Shown: positions 11,640 to 23,414, counted from the stretch's first letter. The stretch: DNA of 64,000 bases from Reticulascus tulasneorum (GCA_001557505.1 LSAX01000004.1:3162001-3226000), one strand, 5' to 3'. The notes: a model not told the origin generated them from the letters alone. Numbers and translations are program-made.

Positions 11640-12863
11640 GTTGACCGTTCAAATAGAAAGGTCTATGTCGGTCTGCCAACTTGGGGTTGCTGAAAATCAA
11701 GATAGGATTGACTGTTGAAACTGATAGATCTCTCTCCAGAAATCAACACAAACCCTTATATTTATAAGGCCAGACAGGTGTGCATTGCTCTCTGTCACAT
11801 CGTGACAGCAATCCGGTGATCTCGGTACTCGATCCACGTTCCATGGTTGACATATGTTAGAACAAGTTGTCGTTCCACACGTGAAAGGCAGCAGTAGCAC
11901 TCATACGGGAGAGAAAGGCGATGCGCAGGAATTGCCATACTTGGAACAGATCTCTCATACTTGAGAGGCACCATCAATTCTAGAAATCAAGCAGAGCCCA
12001 AAGTACGGGAGCGGCTGACGAGTGTCACGGATATCTCGTAGAACATGACAACGCTCTGACGAGGCCCGGCTTCCCCGCCGGAGCAGTGGTATCCATGGAG
12101 GTGGAACTCGTTCTCACGTTGAACAAAGCACTTTGGACAACAGATGGTTGTCAAGCAAGAGACTCGGCCTGGCTTAGGGAACGCGAGATCGTATGCAGTT
12201 GCTGGCTGATCTTGGGCAGTACGAGCCATCATAACGGATGAAACATAACTCCACAACTACCTACCCAGAACCCCTCGCTGCGAAGCTCAGGTGGAACTTA
12301 ATGAGATCCCGTCTAACAGTTCTCGGGAGGTAAAATCGGCAGATTTTTAAAGATTAGTTAAAAGGGCGATTCCTGGCCGTACTGGCTTGCACAGGATGGG
12401 AGACTCGAGGCACGAGACCAAGAATACTGCCGTGTCTCAAGGATATTAGGAGAATAGGACGATTATTGTATCTCCCCAACGACACGTCAGGCTACGATAA
12501 CAAATAACCCGGCCCATTGAGCATTTGTAGAATGTCGGATGCTGCAACCATCACATCAGCCATGTCACCGTAAGACCTTGTACATGAGAAGTCCGTGTAA
12601 ACTGACAATCCCGATGGACAACTGCACAGTGGGAAATACCCCAACAAATGCAATGATTCAACTGTGCACCCCAGATTTGCCCCACCATGCCATCCCGCCA
12701 TTCCGTCCTTCACTCTCCGTCCCGGTTCTAGCCTGAGATCAAAAACTTCCGTCCGGTTGTATGACCAGTTCCTCAGACTCGAATCGCCGACAACTAGGTC
12801 AATTGGGTTGATACGAACCCTGGTCACCACAAACCCAACGGCAACCGGACCAAAGTCTCAATC
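11640..12863. other. Divergent intergenic region, secreted-protein gene and hem3
   Basis: 1.2 kb holding the promoters of two divergent genes. A minus-strand 89-codon ORF (11987-12256) has several cysteines but no support. No RNA gene or repeat was found. Confidence 0.5.
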
Positions 12864-13916
12864 ATGGCCGCAACAGAACCCGCGTCTGCCACATCTGGCG
12901 GTGCCGCCACCATCCATGTCGGCACCAGAAAGTCCGCTCTCGCCATGAGGCAAGCGACCCTCGTCGTGGAAGATCTGCAGAAACTCTACCCGACTATGAA
13001 TTTCGAAATACACGGCATGTCGACAATGGGCGACAAGGATCAACAGACAGCGTTGTACAATTTTGGAGGAAAGGGACTTTGGACCTCGGAGCTTGAAGCC
13101 AAGCTTGCCTCCAAGGAGCTGGACTTTATCGTCCATTGTCTGAAAGATATGCCCACTACGCTACCCGAAGGCATGGTACTAGGCTGCATTACGGAGCGAG
13201 AAGACCCAAGGGACGTAGTCGTTTTCAAGCCGAGCCTGCTCAAAAAGCATGGCTGGAAGACGCTGGCGGATTTACCAGCTGGCAGCGTAATTGGCACGAG
13301 CAGTGTGCGCCGAATTGCACAGGCGACACGGAAGCATCCCAGTCTTAAGTTTGCGGATGTGCGGGGGAACATTGAGACCCGGCTGCGGAAGCTTGATGAC
13401 GAGGACGGCCCGTTCTCGGCCATCATCCTGGCCGCAGCGGGCCTTCTGAGGATGAATTACGGAGACAGAATTGCAGAATACCTAGACTCGAAGAGCGGCG
13501 GTATGCTTTACGCTGTTGGGCAAGGTGCTCTGGCCATTGAAGCTCGAGAAGACGACGAGAGGGTCCTGAAGGTGCTGAAGGGGCTGGAGCACCGGCCGAC
13601 GACCATTGCATGTGCAGCGGAACGAAGCGTGATGCGGACATTGGAGGGTGGATGTAGCGTGCCTATCGGGGTTGAGACAGAGTGGCTTGAAGACGGCAAG
13701 TTGAGCATGAGGGTGACAGTGGTCAGCCGGGACGGGTCCGAGGCCGTCAATGCGGAGCGGACGGAAGAGATTGATAGCGCAGAGGCAGCGCATGAGCTCG
13801 GGAAGAAACTGGCCCAGGAGCTTGTGGATGGAGGCGCACAGAGGATCCTGGATATCATAAACAAGGACCGGGTGGGGCAGGTAGAGGCAGCGGCGACTGC
13901 AACCGCACCGTCTTGA
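12864..13916 (+). CDS. hem3: Porphobilinogen deaminase (hydroxymethylbilane synthase)
   Basis: This cytosolic haem pathway enzyme polymerises four porphobilinogen units to hydroxymethylbilane. It is intronless, 350 aa, close to the usual length. The N-terminus has the hallmark IHVGTRKSALAMRQATLV, followed by FGGKGLWTSELEAKL, the DFIVHCLKDMPTTLPEGM loop, VIGTSSVRRIAQ and FADVRGNIETRLRKLD. The dipyrromethane cofactor cysteine is in LEGGCSVPIGV, about residue 264. The start at 12864 is the first in-frame ATG before the conserved block. It is convergent with the glycine cleavage H gene 223 bp downstream. Confidence 0.97.
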   Translation: MAATEPASATSGGAATIHVGTRKSALAMRQATLVVEDLQKLYPTMNFEIHGMSTMGDKDQQTALYNFGGKGLWTSELEAKLASKELDFIVHCLKDMPTTLPEGMVLGCITEREDPRDVVVFKPSLLKKHGWKTLADLPAGSVIGTSSVRRIAQATRKHPSLKFADVRGNIETRLRKLDDEDGPFSAIILAAAGLLRMNYGDRIAEYLDSKSGGMLYAVGQGALAIEAREDDERVLKVLKGLEHRPTTIACAAERSVMRTLEGGCSVPIGVETEWLEDGKLSMRVTVVSRDGSEAVNAERTEEIDSAEAAHELGKKLAQELVDGGAQRILDIINKDRVGQVEAAATATAPS

Positions 13917-14139
13917 CGGGTTGCATGATAAGGCAAAAGGCTCCAACCAACAATGATAGACTCTGATGACCTCAATTGCTCTGTATTCTAAGTAGATTAG
14001 TGGTTCAAAATCCCAACCACACAGGGCACCCATTCCATTCGTTGTATGATACAGCTGGCGGATCCCATCCCCACACCCGGTCAGCACAAGGTTGAACTGT
14101 CACTTTCCCTATTCCATCCTCTATTCCTGGCCCGCACAC

Positions 14140-14726
14140 TCAATGGTCGGAATCCGTAAAAGCCTTGTACTCCTCCGCATCCATCAAGGTCTCCAGATCC
14201 TTGACGCCTTGCTCGTCAACCTCCACCTTCGCGATCCAGCCGCCGCCGTGCGAGTCATCCTCCGGCACCTTGTTGATCGTACTGGGCTTCTCCTCCAGGC
14301 CGAGATTGACCTGCGTAACCTTGCAGCTTATCGGAGCATTGATGTCCGCCGCGCTCTTGACCGACTCGACGGCGCCAATGGCATCGCCCTGGGCGACACG
14401 GGCACCCTCTTCCGGGAGCTCCACGTAGACAACGTCACCCAGCTGCTCGGCGGCGTACTCGGAGATACCGATTACGCCGGTCTTGTTGTCGGCGCTGAGG
14501 TCGATCCACTCGTGGTCCTTGGTGTACTTGCGTATCAAGCCTGGAAGAACAGCGGTGTCAGTAGACGGAGGTCAGAGGTTTTGGGTGGGAAAGGCGTACT
14601 GGTAGGGCTTGTGGAGAGGGACCGGTATGCCGGGGATCGGAAGATTGGTCTGGCAGGGGTGGTCTTTGTGAGCATGGAGAGGCTTGTGGGCCGTGCGGCC
14701 CTCAAGCAGCGAGCAATTGAGGCCAT
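14140..14726 (-). CDS. gcv3: Glycine cleavage system H protein, mitochondrial
   Basis: The lipoyl carrier of the mitochondrial glycine decarboxylase complex. Two exons, 14600-14726 and 14140-14540, give 528 nt (175 aa) around a 59 nt intron. Exon 1 encodes an Arg/Ser/Ala-rich import peptide. The mature domain starts near RKYTKDHEW, with GVIGISEYAAEQLGDVVYVELPE and the lipoylation site GAVESVKSAAD, where the modified lysine is about residue 104. It ends with the usual PEDDSHGGGWIAKVEV and LMDAEEYKAF. A downstream ATG-like frame start at the exon 2 boundary is an artefact of the intron. The gene is divergent from tem1. Confidence 0.96.
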
Positions 14727-16375
14727 GGTTGAGGCTGCAAATGTGCGGGAGGCCTTGGTGCGGTCGACGAGATAATGGGGATCCTCGGAAGCAACGATTT
14801 TCGGGGTGGTTTGATATCGGTACGTACCGTTACCCTACCTCACCAGTTAGTGGACCGATATATTTTTCCTGGTTGGGGATCTTGGCTTAGTCAGCATAAA
14901 TCGGAGCTCGTGTCGGGCCGGTACCAATGGAGGGGAAATCCATTGAGCCAATCACGACGCGTAAAAGCAGCCCCGCGTCTAATGCCTCGCGAGGCAGGCA
15001 GACACACCAAAAAGATGAGAAAACACGTCTGGCCGGTCGACCGGTTGGAATCTTGGAAAACACGGGCCAATTTTCATGATAGCGACGGTACCATTAAATG
15101 GCTTCATGCGATAGGATAGTGGGCTCTACATCAGAAGGCATTGCGTTGATGCAGGTGGAGTAAGATTAGATTGCAACTCCCCCAAAGATGCGAAGCGAGT
15201 TGGGATTCATGTACACTGAATTGGATGATTTCCGTCCCATCTTTTTGTCCTTGTTTCTTCCTTTGAGGCCTGATGATGTGAGAGCGTGTTTTGTTGACGT
15301 TGGATTCATTGGGCAGCGTTGTTGACTGACACGACAAAGCAGAGATTCACAACAATTGCATCCTCAACCTCGATCCAAATCTTTCGGATCGATTGTGCAT
15401 TCTGTTCCTGCATCGAACTCGGAATCCCTTCCCATTTCTCTTTTGATCCTACCCCCCTCCCCTTTTATTCTCGCGTGCCTGCCACCCACTGTAGATACAG
15501 GGCCTCACCTCACCGCATCAAAGCCACTAAATGAATGCCCGCCAATTTAACCCCCTCAAACCGCGTCGCGTTACACTCAGCAGAAACTACTAGGCAAGGG
15601 TGCCCTTTTCGGCGTCATCACGCCCTGGTGCAAAAAAGACAGGCATTCATCGACAGGCAATTGGCTCATCGCCCCTTGTTTCGTTTGCTCGATTCGCCAT
15701 TCTCGATCTGCCATGCCCATCCGCTACTTTAAGCGCCAAAATTGTTCCTCTCTAGTGTAAACCTCCGCCGCTAGGGGTCGCTCACAGCACCACCACGTTG
15801 AGGTACGGTACAAGCTCTCTCCACACAGGCACACTCACACACAAGTCTCAGCCTGCAGAGCTGAGCTGACCATTCATTCCACATCCCAAATCCCATCCGG
15901 CTTCTTGGTGGGCGGACCTCCCCCCCCCCAGCCTAAACTTAGCAACCTTCGAACTACACCACCGATCTCGTTGTGCGTTGTGTAGAGACCGTAGGTTAGT
16001 CTGCCCTGCACTCGCTTCTCTTGTACTTGTCCATCTCTGTTTCTCTTGCGTCTTAGCTTGAAGATCAGTACTCGGTTCTGACCATTTCCAGCTGCACAGT
16101 TCCCGATCGAGGTCCCGAATATCCATTCCCGTTCCAGTCGCTCACAGCTGGCATCTTCCATATGAGTTCAACGTCGGAGCTAAACTGAAACCCACCGCCG
16201 CCATTCGTCATCCGCTCTTCAATCTCCCACCGCCGCCGTCCTTGCATTTTTGCCTTCGAACCTCCTCCCTTTCGTGCGATTGCCGTTCGCATCCTCCACC
16301 GGCAGCTATTCCACCCTGGATTCCTCAATCATATCGGCGGGGTCTCCGGCCCAGTTCCACGACGCCTTAGACACA
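14727..16375. other. Divergent intergenic region of gcv3 and tem1
   Basis: 1.65 kb with no gene I can support. It includes a C-run at about 15918-15928 and a C/T-rich stretch before the tem1 start, typical of fungal promoters and long 5' leaders. The tem1 frame stays open upstream of its ATG from about 16250 but without another ATG. Confidence 0.55.
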
Positions 16376-17388
16376 ATGGATCACGACCACGTTTCCCCCA
16401 ACGACGTGGGCGACGATACTCTAGGCGGTATCGAGGGCTCACCGAACATCGGCTCCGGCGGCCAAAGTAATGGTTTCGGAAGGGTAGACAAGCGCCATCA
16501 AACGAGCCAGTCCCTCGACCAGGGACTCTCCAACTCGCCGCGGCCTGACGACATGGACCATCCAGCCCGCTACAACACACCTCCCCTCTCGCTGGCCCAA
16601 CCCTCAATATCCCGTCCCGCTTCTGGTCTCTCGGGCGCTGGCGCACAGCCATACGGCGAGCACGCCTCGCGCCCCAGTGGCGGAGCCGAGCAGGGGCGGA
16701 ACCACGTCGTGATCAAGGTCGGAATGGTGGGCGATGCGCAGATTGGCAAGACGAGCTTGATGGTAAAATACGTCGAGGGCAGCTGGGACGAGGATTACAT
16801 CCAGACTCTGGGGGTGAACTTCATGGAGAAGACCATCAGCATCCGGAACACCGAAATCACCTTCTCCATCTGGGATCTGGGCGGCCAGCGGGAGTTCGTC
16901 AACATGCTGCCGCTCGTCTGCAATGATGCAGTTGCCATCCTGTTCATGTTCGACTTGACGCGCAAGAGCACGCTTAATAGCATTAAGGAGTGGTACCGGC
17001 AGGGCAGAGGGTTCAACAAGACCGCTATCCCAATCCTCGTCGGTACCAAGTATGATCATTTCGTCAACTTTCCGAGGGAAGATCAAGAGGAGATCTCGAA
17101 TCAGGTAAGCTAGGATCCAAGGAGTTCATCCAATACGTGACTTATACTGATTTCCCCTCCAGGCTCGCAGATTCGCCAAGGCCATGCGTGCTGCACTAAT
17201 TTTCAGCAGCACTAGCCATAGCATCAACGTACAAAAGGTATGGCTGCTTCTTGAAGTCACCTCGGTGACCCAACACTAACATCCCACAGATTTTCAAGAT
17301 CGTCCTGTCAAAGGCGTTTGATCTAAAGTGCACAATCCCGGAAATAGAGAACGTAGGAGAGCCGCTGCTGCTCTACCAGTCCTGCTGA
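16376..17388 (+). CDS. tem1: Tem1/Spg1-type septation-initiation GTPase
   Basis: A small Ras-like GTPase that in yeasts sits at spindle pole bodies and triggers the mitotic exit or septation initiation network. Three exons, 16376-17104, 17163-17237 and 17290-17388, give 903 nt (300 aa). Residues 1-110 are a Ser/Pro/Gly-rich disordered extension; the GTPase domain follows. The P-loop is [10 protein letters not shown] (about 119-128), switch II is WDLGGQREF, the base-recognition motif is GTKYD, and the strand [12 protein letters not shown] with [23 protein letters not shown] is characteristic of Spg1/Tem1 rather than Rab or Ras. The C-terminus ends LLLYQSC; it has no CAAX box, as expected for this subfamily. 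The upstream open frame starts with TTG, so the ATG at 16376 was chosen. Confidence 0.95.
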
Positions 17389-18540
17389 TTGGCCCGGGCA
17401 ACCTCGGGCCTCCTACGCATCATGCAAGCTTTCAAAGCGATGTTTACCCATATCATCGAAAGCTTACACCAGCAGCTTGATACAACACCTCGCAAACATC
17501 TAATGGATCATGACCATTACGGCCTCATATTACTGTGTTGATTCTTCTTCCACTGAGAGGCTAGCTATTCATCACAGTTGCCCGAAACGCAACGCATCTA
17601 CAACAGAAGCGTGGCCGCCCAGCCAGCAGGCCAGGCAGCAGAAAGCTCCCAATAAATAGGGACGCTCCACCGCCTCGCCTCACCTCACATCGCTTCTCAT
17701 TTCCTTTGTTCGAGACGCCAAGGCCCCCGGCCATACTTTTAGTGTCTATGTCTACGTACCCCCCCACGCCAACCTCACCCTCCAGGAGTTGACCTTTTGC
17801 ATCTTGGTTTTGTGTCGCCCAAAGAATGGAACGCTGGAAAGGGGTGGGAAGCGCGCGGAAAGGGATCCCATTGCATTTCGGAGGGGAAAGGGATGGGGAG
17901 GGAAGGTTGTGTGGAATATGGATGGACGTTCAGGCGTCCAAACTTCTTTTTTGTTTTACACTACTAAACACTGAGCTGGCGGCGGCTTCTTCTGCTTTGA
18001 GAAACCCATGTAACGAGTAATCACCCGCGTTTTTGCGTGTTTTACTTCCTTTCCCTCACCCGTTTTTTCTTGTCCTCCCGCCCCTCTCGTCGAGGATGAC
18101 TTCATCTGAAATCACCTGCTCGTTTTAACTCGTAGTGAGTGCTAGATAGAGGGAGGAAGAAACGTAGATGGTGTTGACAGATTGCCTGATGCATTTCTCA
18201 TGGGTCTGTTAGAGGAGAGAGTGAGAGCTAGAGTGAGAGCGAGAATTGAAGTAAAAAAATGTACCCAGCTCTTACAGCAAGGGGCAGAGGGGACTTGTGT
18301 GTAAGAATGAACTTAGGATTCTTGGGTCTTAGGGTACTAATACTATTAACATTACCGTTAAGTCTATAGTTGCGCGTCCCAGAATTCTTGCCAACTCGTT
18401 GCTGGCAAAGGACAGTAAAGAGTGCCAGTGCCTTCTAGCTTCTTACAAGTCAGCTCTCAACTCCAGCCCCTTTTCTAATCCGTATCCAGCATTCCACGAC
18501 CGCCCAGGGAGTTCCAAGAAACGATATCACCCAGTTACCC
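17389..18540. other. Convergent intergenic region
   Basis: About 1.15 kb between tem1 and the PLAC8 gene. It likely holds two 3' UTRs. Short ORFs present are not supported. A (GAGAGT)-like purine patch lies near 18210-18245. Confidence 0.5.
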
Positions 18541-20899
18541 TTAGATCTCTTGATTTTCTTGGTTCTCAAAATGCACAATCTTCTGCTTGACGCTATGGCG
18601 CCTCTGCGGCTCGCCATCCATCTGTCCACCCATCTCCCCTGCGTGATGAGTATGAACATCGGGAGGTGGAGTATTCACCGACTTCGCACGGTTGCTGCCG
18701 AACAGGGAGTTCAGGATTCCACTGCCGCGAGTGGAATCTCGTGCACCGGCGTGTGGCGCTGACACGTTGGACGGGAAAGCCGGTGAAGAAGTGCCTGCTC
18801 CCACTTCGGATTTGTTTTCCGACCCAGCTGGTGTGGGTGTTACGTTGTCAGTAGAACTTACGGGAGCTGCTGCCGCTGGATTGGTAGCCATGCGAAGCCT
18901 CCGCGGGGGTACTCCTGAGGTGGATGAGCTTGGTGGTGGGCTTCTAGATCTGATTCGGATGGTATCCACAGGCGCTGGGGAAGGCGTTCTGACTGGGAAG
19001 GTTCCTGGCACACCAGCTGAAGGTTCGCGTTGGGAAGTGAGATCTGGGTGCGTCGCGTTGTTATGTTCCAGGGTATCGTCCGATGGAGAACGAATGGTCA
19101 TGGAAGGGATGCTCGAGTCTACTGGCAGGTCGTGTGGTTTCGAGTGGACCTCCGTGGGTACAACCTGGTCCATATAGAGTCCATGAGGCTCGGCTCTTGC
19201 GGCCACTTCTGGCGTTGTCGGATCCCGAGTCAGGGTATGTCGCGCGGGGGTGGGTTTACTAGTAGCGACTTCCTGGTCTTCACGAAGATGATGTGCGCCT
19301 GGGTGCTCGATACTGACTGGCTCCTGTTCATCTTGGCCAATTGTGTGCCGACGGACCTTGTTTGGCACGGACAAAGGTCCTCTTTCATCAGAAGTCAGAG
19401 AATGCGATCGAGCAGGCAACGTTGAAGGTGTCATGGTATCGTCATGGACGGAGTGAGGTACAGGCTCTATTCCGACCGGCGCCACAGGGTCCTCGTGTAC
19501 AGAGTGGGTGATAGGCTCCGGCTCAACTGGTACCCTGAAGTCTTTACTAAGCCGGTGTTCAGCAGCAGCTCCAGCAACTCTAGCAACCAGATCGTGATGT
19601 ATGCTGTGAGGATCAAGCTCTTGCTCTGTTGGTACGAGAGGATCTTGATGAATGTCGTGCATGTCAACGGCAGCCGTCTCTTTGGCAGGAGTTTGGTCGT
19701 CGTGAACCTTGTCACCAAGATCATGCAGGTGCGCGTTGGTATCAGTGGCTACTTGAGGATCTCTCGACAAGGAATGAGTGCGGGCCGACATCTTTTCCTT
19801 TCCCTTCCCCGAAGGCTTTCGTGGCTCGTTTCTGGATGCAGTGTCGGTTGAAGCCTCACTTATGGATGGCAAAGGGTGTTCCTGACGAGTTGGGGAAGGA
19901 GGAGAAAAGAGTGCGCTCAGACTCGATTCTCCCTCCTCTGGATGGCCGAGTGGAGGGACGGACGAGCGGCCGAACGAGAGTCTTCTTGGAGCGAGATTCG
20001 GCGATGACATATTAGCTGGTATATCATAAGGAACCCTGTTCCCATGGTGAGTGCCCATTTTCTCATTCCTACCTGGCTGTTCCTTGATGGGCTGCTTGTG
20101 TTGCTCTCGGAAAAAGACCTCACGCTCATGCTGAATGACCGTACTGCAGGGACAAAAGCAGCTCTTCGCCCAGTCATTGGCATGGCTGCCCTTGATGTTA
20201 TAAAGGATTCGGATTTCTTGTCGTTCGTCGCTGATACAGCCTCCATACAAACAGCAGACTGCAGTCTATAAGTATCTGTCTAAGCGGATGACGGCTGGTG
20301 TTTGACTTACAAGGAACTCCCAGCGCGCACAAAAAGCACTGAAGATTGCATTGCTTGACGTCGAAGTCAATGCCGGACTCTCCTTTTTGAATCCGCTTCA
20401 GGCGCTGGTTCGTTCGGCCATAAGTTATGCAAGGACAGAGGCATCCCTCCGACTGCAAGAAGCCGTTGGTATCATCAATGCTGTCGACTTTCCACGGCTG
20501 AGTTCCCGTTTCGTGGGGAGTGCGTTTCTTCCCATTCAATTGCTCCGGGTCACGGCGGATGACGGTGCCGTCCGTACAATCACTGCCAATTGCACCATCT
20601 CTAGCCACGGGGCGGAGACTGCTACCAGGGCGATCTCTGGCAACAGGGCGGGCTTTGTTGTACGAGTGACGAGGCTCCGTGTCTGAGGTGGAGCGAGCAT
20701 CTGCAGCGCGATTATCTGAGCCACGTTTACTGCGAGTGGCATCTTTGTAGCTTTGATCGTAGCTGCTTCGGCTTCGACTGCGGCTGCGACTGCGTGTTCG
20801 ACTCCTGCTTCGATCCATGCTCCTGGTAAAGGAGCCAGAGCCGAGGCCATAAGTGTTCCCGCTGGGGAGAACGGGAATAGTGATTAAGGGATACGCCAT
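18541..20899 (-). CDS. PLAC8-family cysteine-rich protein with long repetitive tail
   Basis: Two exons, 20311-20899 and 18541-20258, give 2307 nt (768 aa). The N-terminus holds an Arg-Ser dipeptide run (RSRSRTRSRSRS, about residues 31-46) and a basic disordered stretch. The PLAC8 domain follows at roughly 140-240: PWKVDSIDDTNGF, the CLCPCITYG box, QCNLQCFLCALGVPFCCLYGGC, the IRILYNIKGSHANDWAKS segment and SCFCPCSTVIQHERE. Splicing inside this block joins LGVP to FCCLYGG and restores the family pattern. After it comes a long, acidic, low-complexity tail containing about 13 tandem units of 17 residues (see repeat feature), then a Pro/Ser-rich end. PLAC8 proteins are linked to membrane and metal-stress roles in fungi and plants (family knowledge); the role of this one is unknown. 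Confidence 0.88.
19085..19776 (-). repeat. Tandem 17-residue protein repeat in the PLAC8 gene tail
   Basis: About 13 consecutive units of 17-19 residues (one of 22) begin H-x-[LIV]-x-x-D and usually carry Pro near position 10 and at the end. Clean examples are HDIHQDPLVPTEQELDP, HRLSKDFRVPVEPEPIT, HSVHEDPVAPVGIEPVP and HGLYMDQVVPTEVHSKP. At DNA level the units are about 51 bp and strongly diverged, so it is an old protein-level repeat, not a recent minisatellite. Confidence 0.85.
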
Positions 20900-21738
20900 A
20901 GTTTAGCCTGACTAAGAGAGAACGATGTGGGTGCTGAAGAGGCCGACAATTTCAAACCTAGAAGAGAAAGGAGTGAATCCTGCTGCTGTCACTTGATTAG
21001 GGACGTCCATAACGGCACTCTCGATTTGAACTCACCAAATACGTACGAATGCTGGCACGCGTGAAGAAATACGCTGCTGCAATGGTTCTGGATAGAAATG
21101 GATGATCGGAACGTCAAGAACATGCATATTTGAGAAGCGAGTAGAAGCGAGTGCTTCGGTTAGACAGAGAAGACTACCTAGCCGGCGGTCTCTCATCGAA
21201 GGAGCACCAGACCCGTGGGCCACAAAGGGCTCCTCCCCATCTTTGAATGGCGACCTCATTCGGGTCTGTGATTGATGCTGCCGGCAGCAAGCAGGAGTGC
21301 TAGAAGGTTCTGTGGGAAGGATGACCCTCGAAGCGAAAAGGCGAAGTCATATGGAAGGATGGCCGAGTGCCTCTGCCATGTTCGGAAAGGATGACTTGGA
21401 CCTACCCATATCCGCCGAACCTCCATTTCCTACCTACCTAGGTAAGTAATGAATCAAAGAGGCATTGGCTAAACTTGTAATGGCGGTCCTGTTAATGGTT
21501 TCATAGTCAAACGTGTTGGATTGTCATTATGTTGAAAATACAATTGATTCAAGCTCGTACTATAAATGCGTCCCATTTTTGCATTGCAAACTAGGTGCTG
21601 TCTGCGGTAAGAATGAAACTATGTGTACAGGCAACTTATCCAGCCCTCTGAAACCGTGTTAGATGCGATTGATCAATTGTGTCTATTATGATGGCGTAGC
21701 AAGACTGAAATAGCCTCATCATCAGTCGATGGGCCAAA
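20900..21738. other. Intergenic region upstream of the PLAC8 gene
   Basis: 840 bp between two minus-strand genes. It holds the PLAC8 promoter, with a CCTACCTACCTAGG repeat near 21428-21442. No gene or RNA is supported. Confidence 0.5.
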
Positions 21739-22548
21739 TCATTCCTTTTCCTTCTTTGAGGGGATCTAATAGCATCAAGTCAGCGAAACAATTCTCACCT
21801 CAAACAGAACAGCGTTCTGGAGCGGCCTACCTTTGATCCGGGCTGCTTCTTAGTAGCCTCATCGTCAGTCCCTGTGGTCTTTTCGGAGTCTTCGCTATCC
21901 GAGCTACTGTCGTCATCGGATTCTTCTTTCTTGTCCTTGGTGTCTTTTGATTTCTTCTTCTCATCGCCCTTTGGCTTCTCCTCATCCTTTGACTTTTTCT
22001 CACCCTTTGGCTTTTCCTCATCGTCCGCATCCTTTGACTCTTTCTCAGAGTCATCTTTAGACTCCTCTTTGGCATCGTCATCAGATTCTTCCTTGGCGTT
22101 GTCCTTTGAGTCATCATCCTTCCCTGAGTCCTCCTCAGTCTTCTCCTCCGACTCATCATCATGCTTCTCCTCGTGCTTCTCATGGCCGCCATGGTCCCCA
22201 TGTCCCGATGATTTGGGACCATTGCTCCATAGGTAGATGGCACACGGGATGAACACCGCTAAAGAGCCAATGAGCCTGATTGGGACGGTTAGCTCACTCC
22301 AAAGCTCTCCAAATGTCATCAGTATTTCACAGCAGTTGGGCCCAATTGCGACCCCAATCGAGGAATACAGTGTACGGAATGTCGAAATCTTACCATGTCG
22401 TATCACCAGAAGCTGCACTGGAGCTTTTCTGGCTTGCATACCCCCTTCTGGCAAGTTGTGGCCGGAATTGAGGGCGAATAGCTCTGGGGCTCTGGCGCGC
22501 GGAAGCTCGGAGAGCTGCACGCATGGTGATGGCTCTAGCAAAAGACAT
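21739..22548 (-). CDS. Mitochondrially targeted single-pass membrane protein with charged low-complexity tail, unknown
   Basis: I do not recognise a named family. Three exons, 22394-22548, 21831-22275 and 21739-21765, give 627 nt (208 aa). Residues 1-40 form an Arg/Ala/Ser amphipathic presequence without acidic residues, ending RRGYASQ, a likely processing site. One hydrophobic helix follows (WLIGSLAVFIPCAIYLW, about 52-68). The remaining 130 residues are Lys/Asp/Glu/Ser repeats of the type KPKGEKKSKDE and EESDDD, beginning with a His-rich GHGDHGGHEKHEEKH patch. If the last intron is retained, translation stops at 21795 with a different tail (VGRSRTLFCLR). An inner-membrane accessory protein is plausible but unproven. 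The gene is divergent from cand1. Confidence 0.8.
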
Positions 22549-23414
22549 GATGATAGCTCCTTGTGAGTGACGATTGACTTGGCCGAGCTTCAACCAAAGA
22601 GCGGGAAGTGTCAAACAGCAACTCAATTGAGTTTCTGGAAGTGAGCTGACTTTTAGCAGAGAATGTATGCAGTGAGCTGAGAGACCGGGAGAAAAGCTGG
22701 TGATGGACCAGGGGTGAGCTTTAAAAAACGTAGCCAATGGAAGGGGTTGGCAGCAAGCTGGGGACGTCTTTTGCCGGGTGGCTGGTCCTGTGCTTGCTCT
22801 GACGACATTTTATTTCGCCAGTCGAAGCTAGCCGAATCGAGGAAGTTGTGGAATAAGCACTTTCAATGTTTCCTTTGTTTTCGATTTCTCGCTCACGCAC
22901 AAGGCATTCCATGAAAGGAGGTATTTAAACAACTGAAGGTGTCTGTCTAGATACTTAAATTTATACCACCAGTTCAAACCAAATTGGATAGCCGCTTGGA
23001 TCACGCCGTTTCAACAACGATACCGAGCTTTTTGTTACCTAGTACTAACCAAACAGACAGTGGACTGGGCTCCGTCCCCCAGTGCCGCGCCTTGCCCCTT
23101 CCAGAAACCGAACCCACTTTCGCGGGGCAAAGAAGCACCTGTCTATTTCTCCGGGGTTCTTCCGGGTGCCTGGAGCTGTCTGCCCGGTCAACCCCACCAA
23201 CATCACCTCCAAATCATCTGGCAAGTTATCACAGAAGTTGGTGATTTCAAAGCTGCCCGTCCACCTTCCACTGCCGAACAATCGGAATCCGATCCATACT
23301 CTCGGTTCAAACAGCCCACGAGGACTAAGTGTATCTCATGGTCTACACAACAGGATTTCGCCCTTGACGTTCCCCTCCTTGCCGTCCATTTCCGTCCTGT
23401 CCCAACATCACACG
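22549..23414. other. Divergent promoter region of the 21.7 kb gene and cand1
   Basis: About 870 bp. A reading frame in phase with cand1 is open from about 23082, but no upstream in-frame ATG is followed by conserved sequence. No RNA gene or repeat was seen. Confidence 0.5.

Noticed and set aside
11987..12256. 89-codon minus-strand ORF with several cysteines
   Set aside because: No signal peptide, no domain and no splice extension; likely chance in a promoter region.
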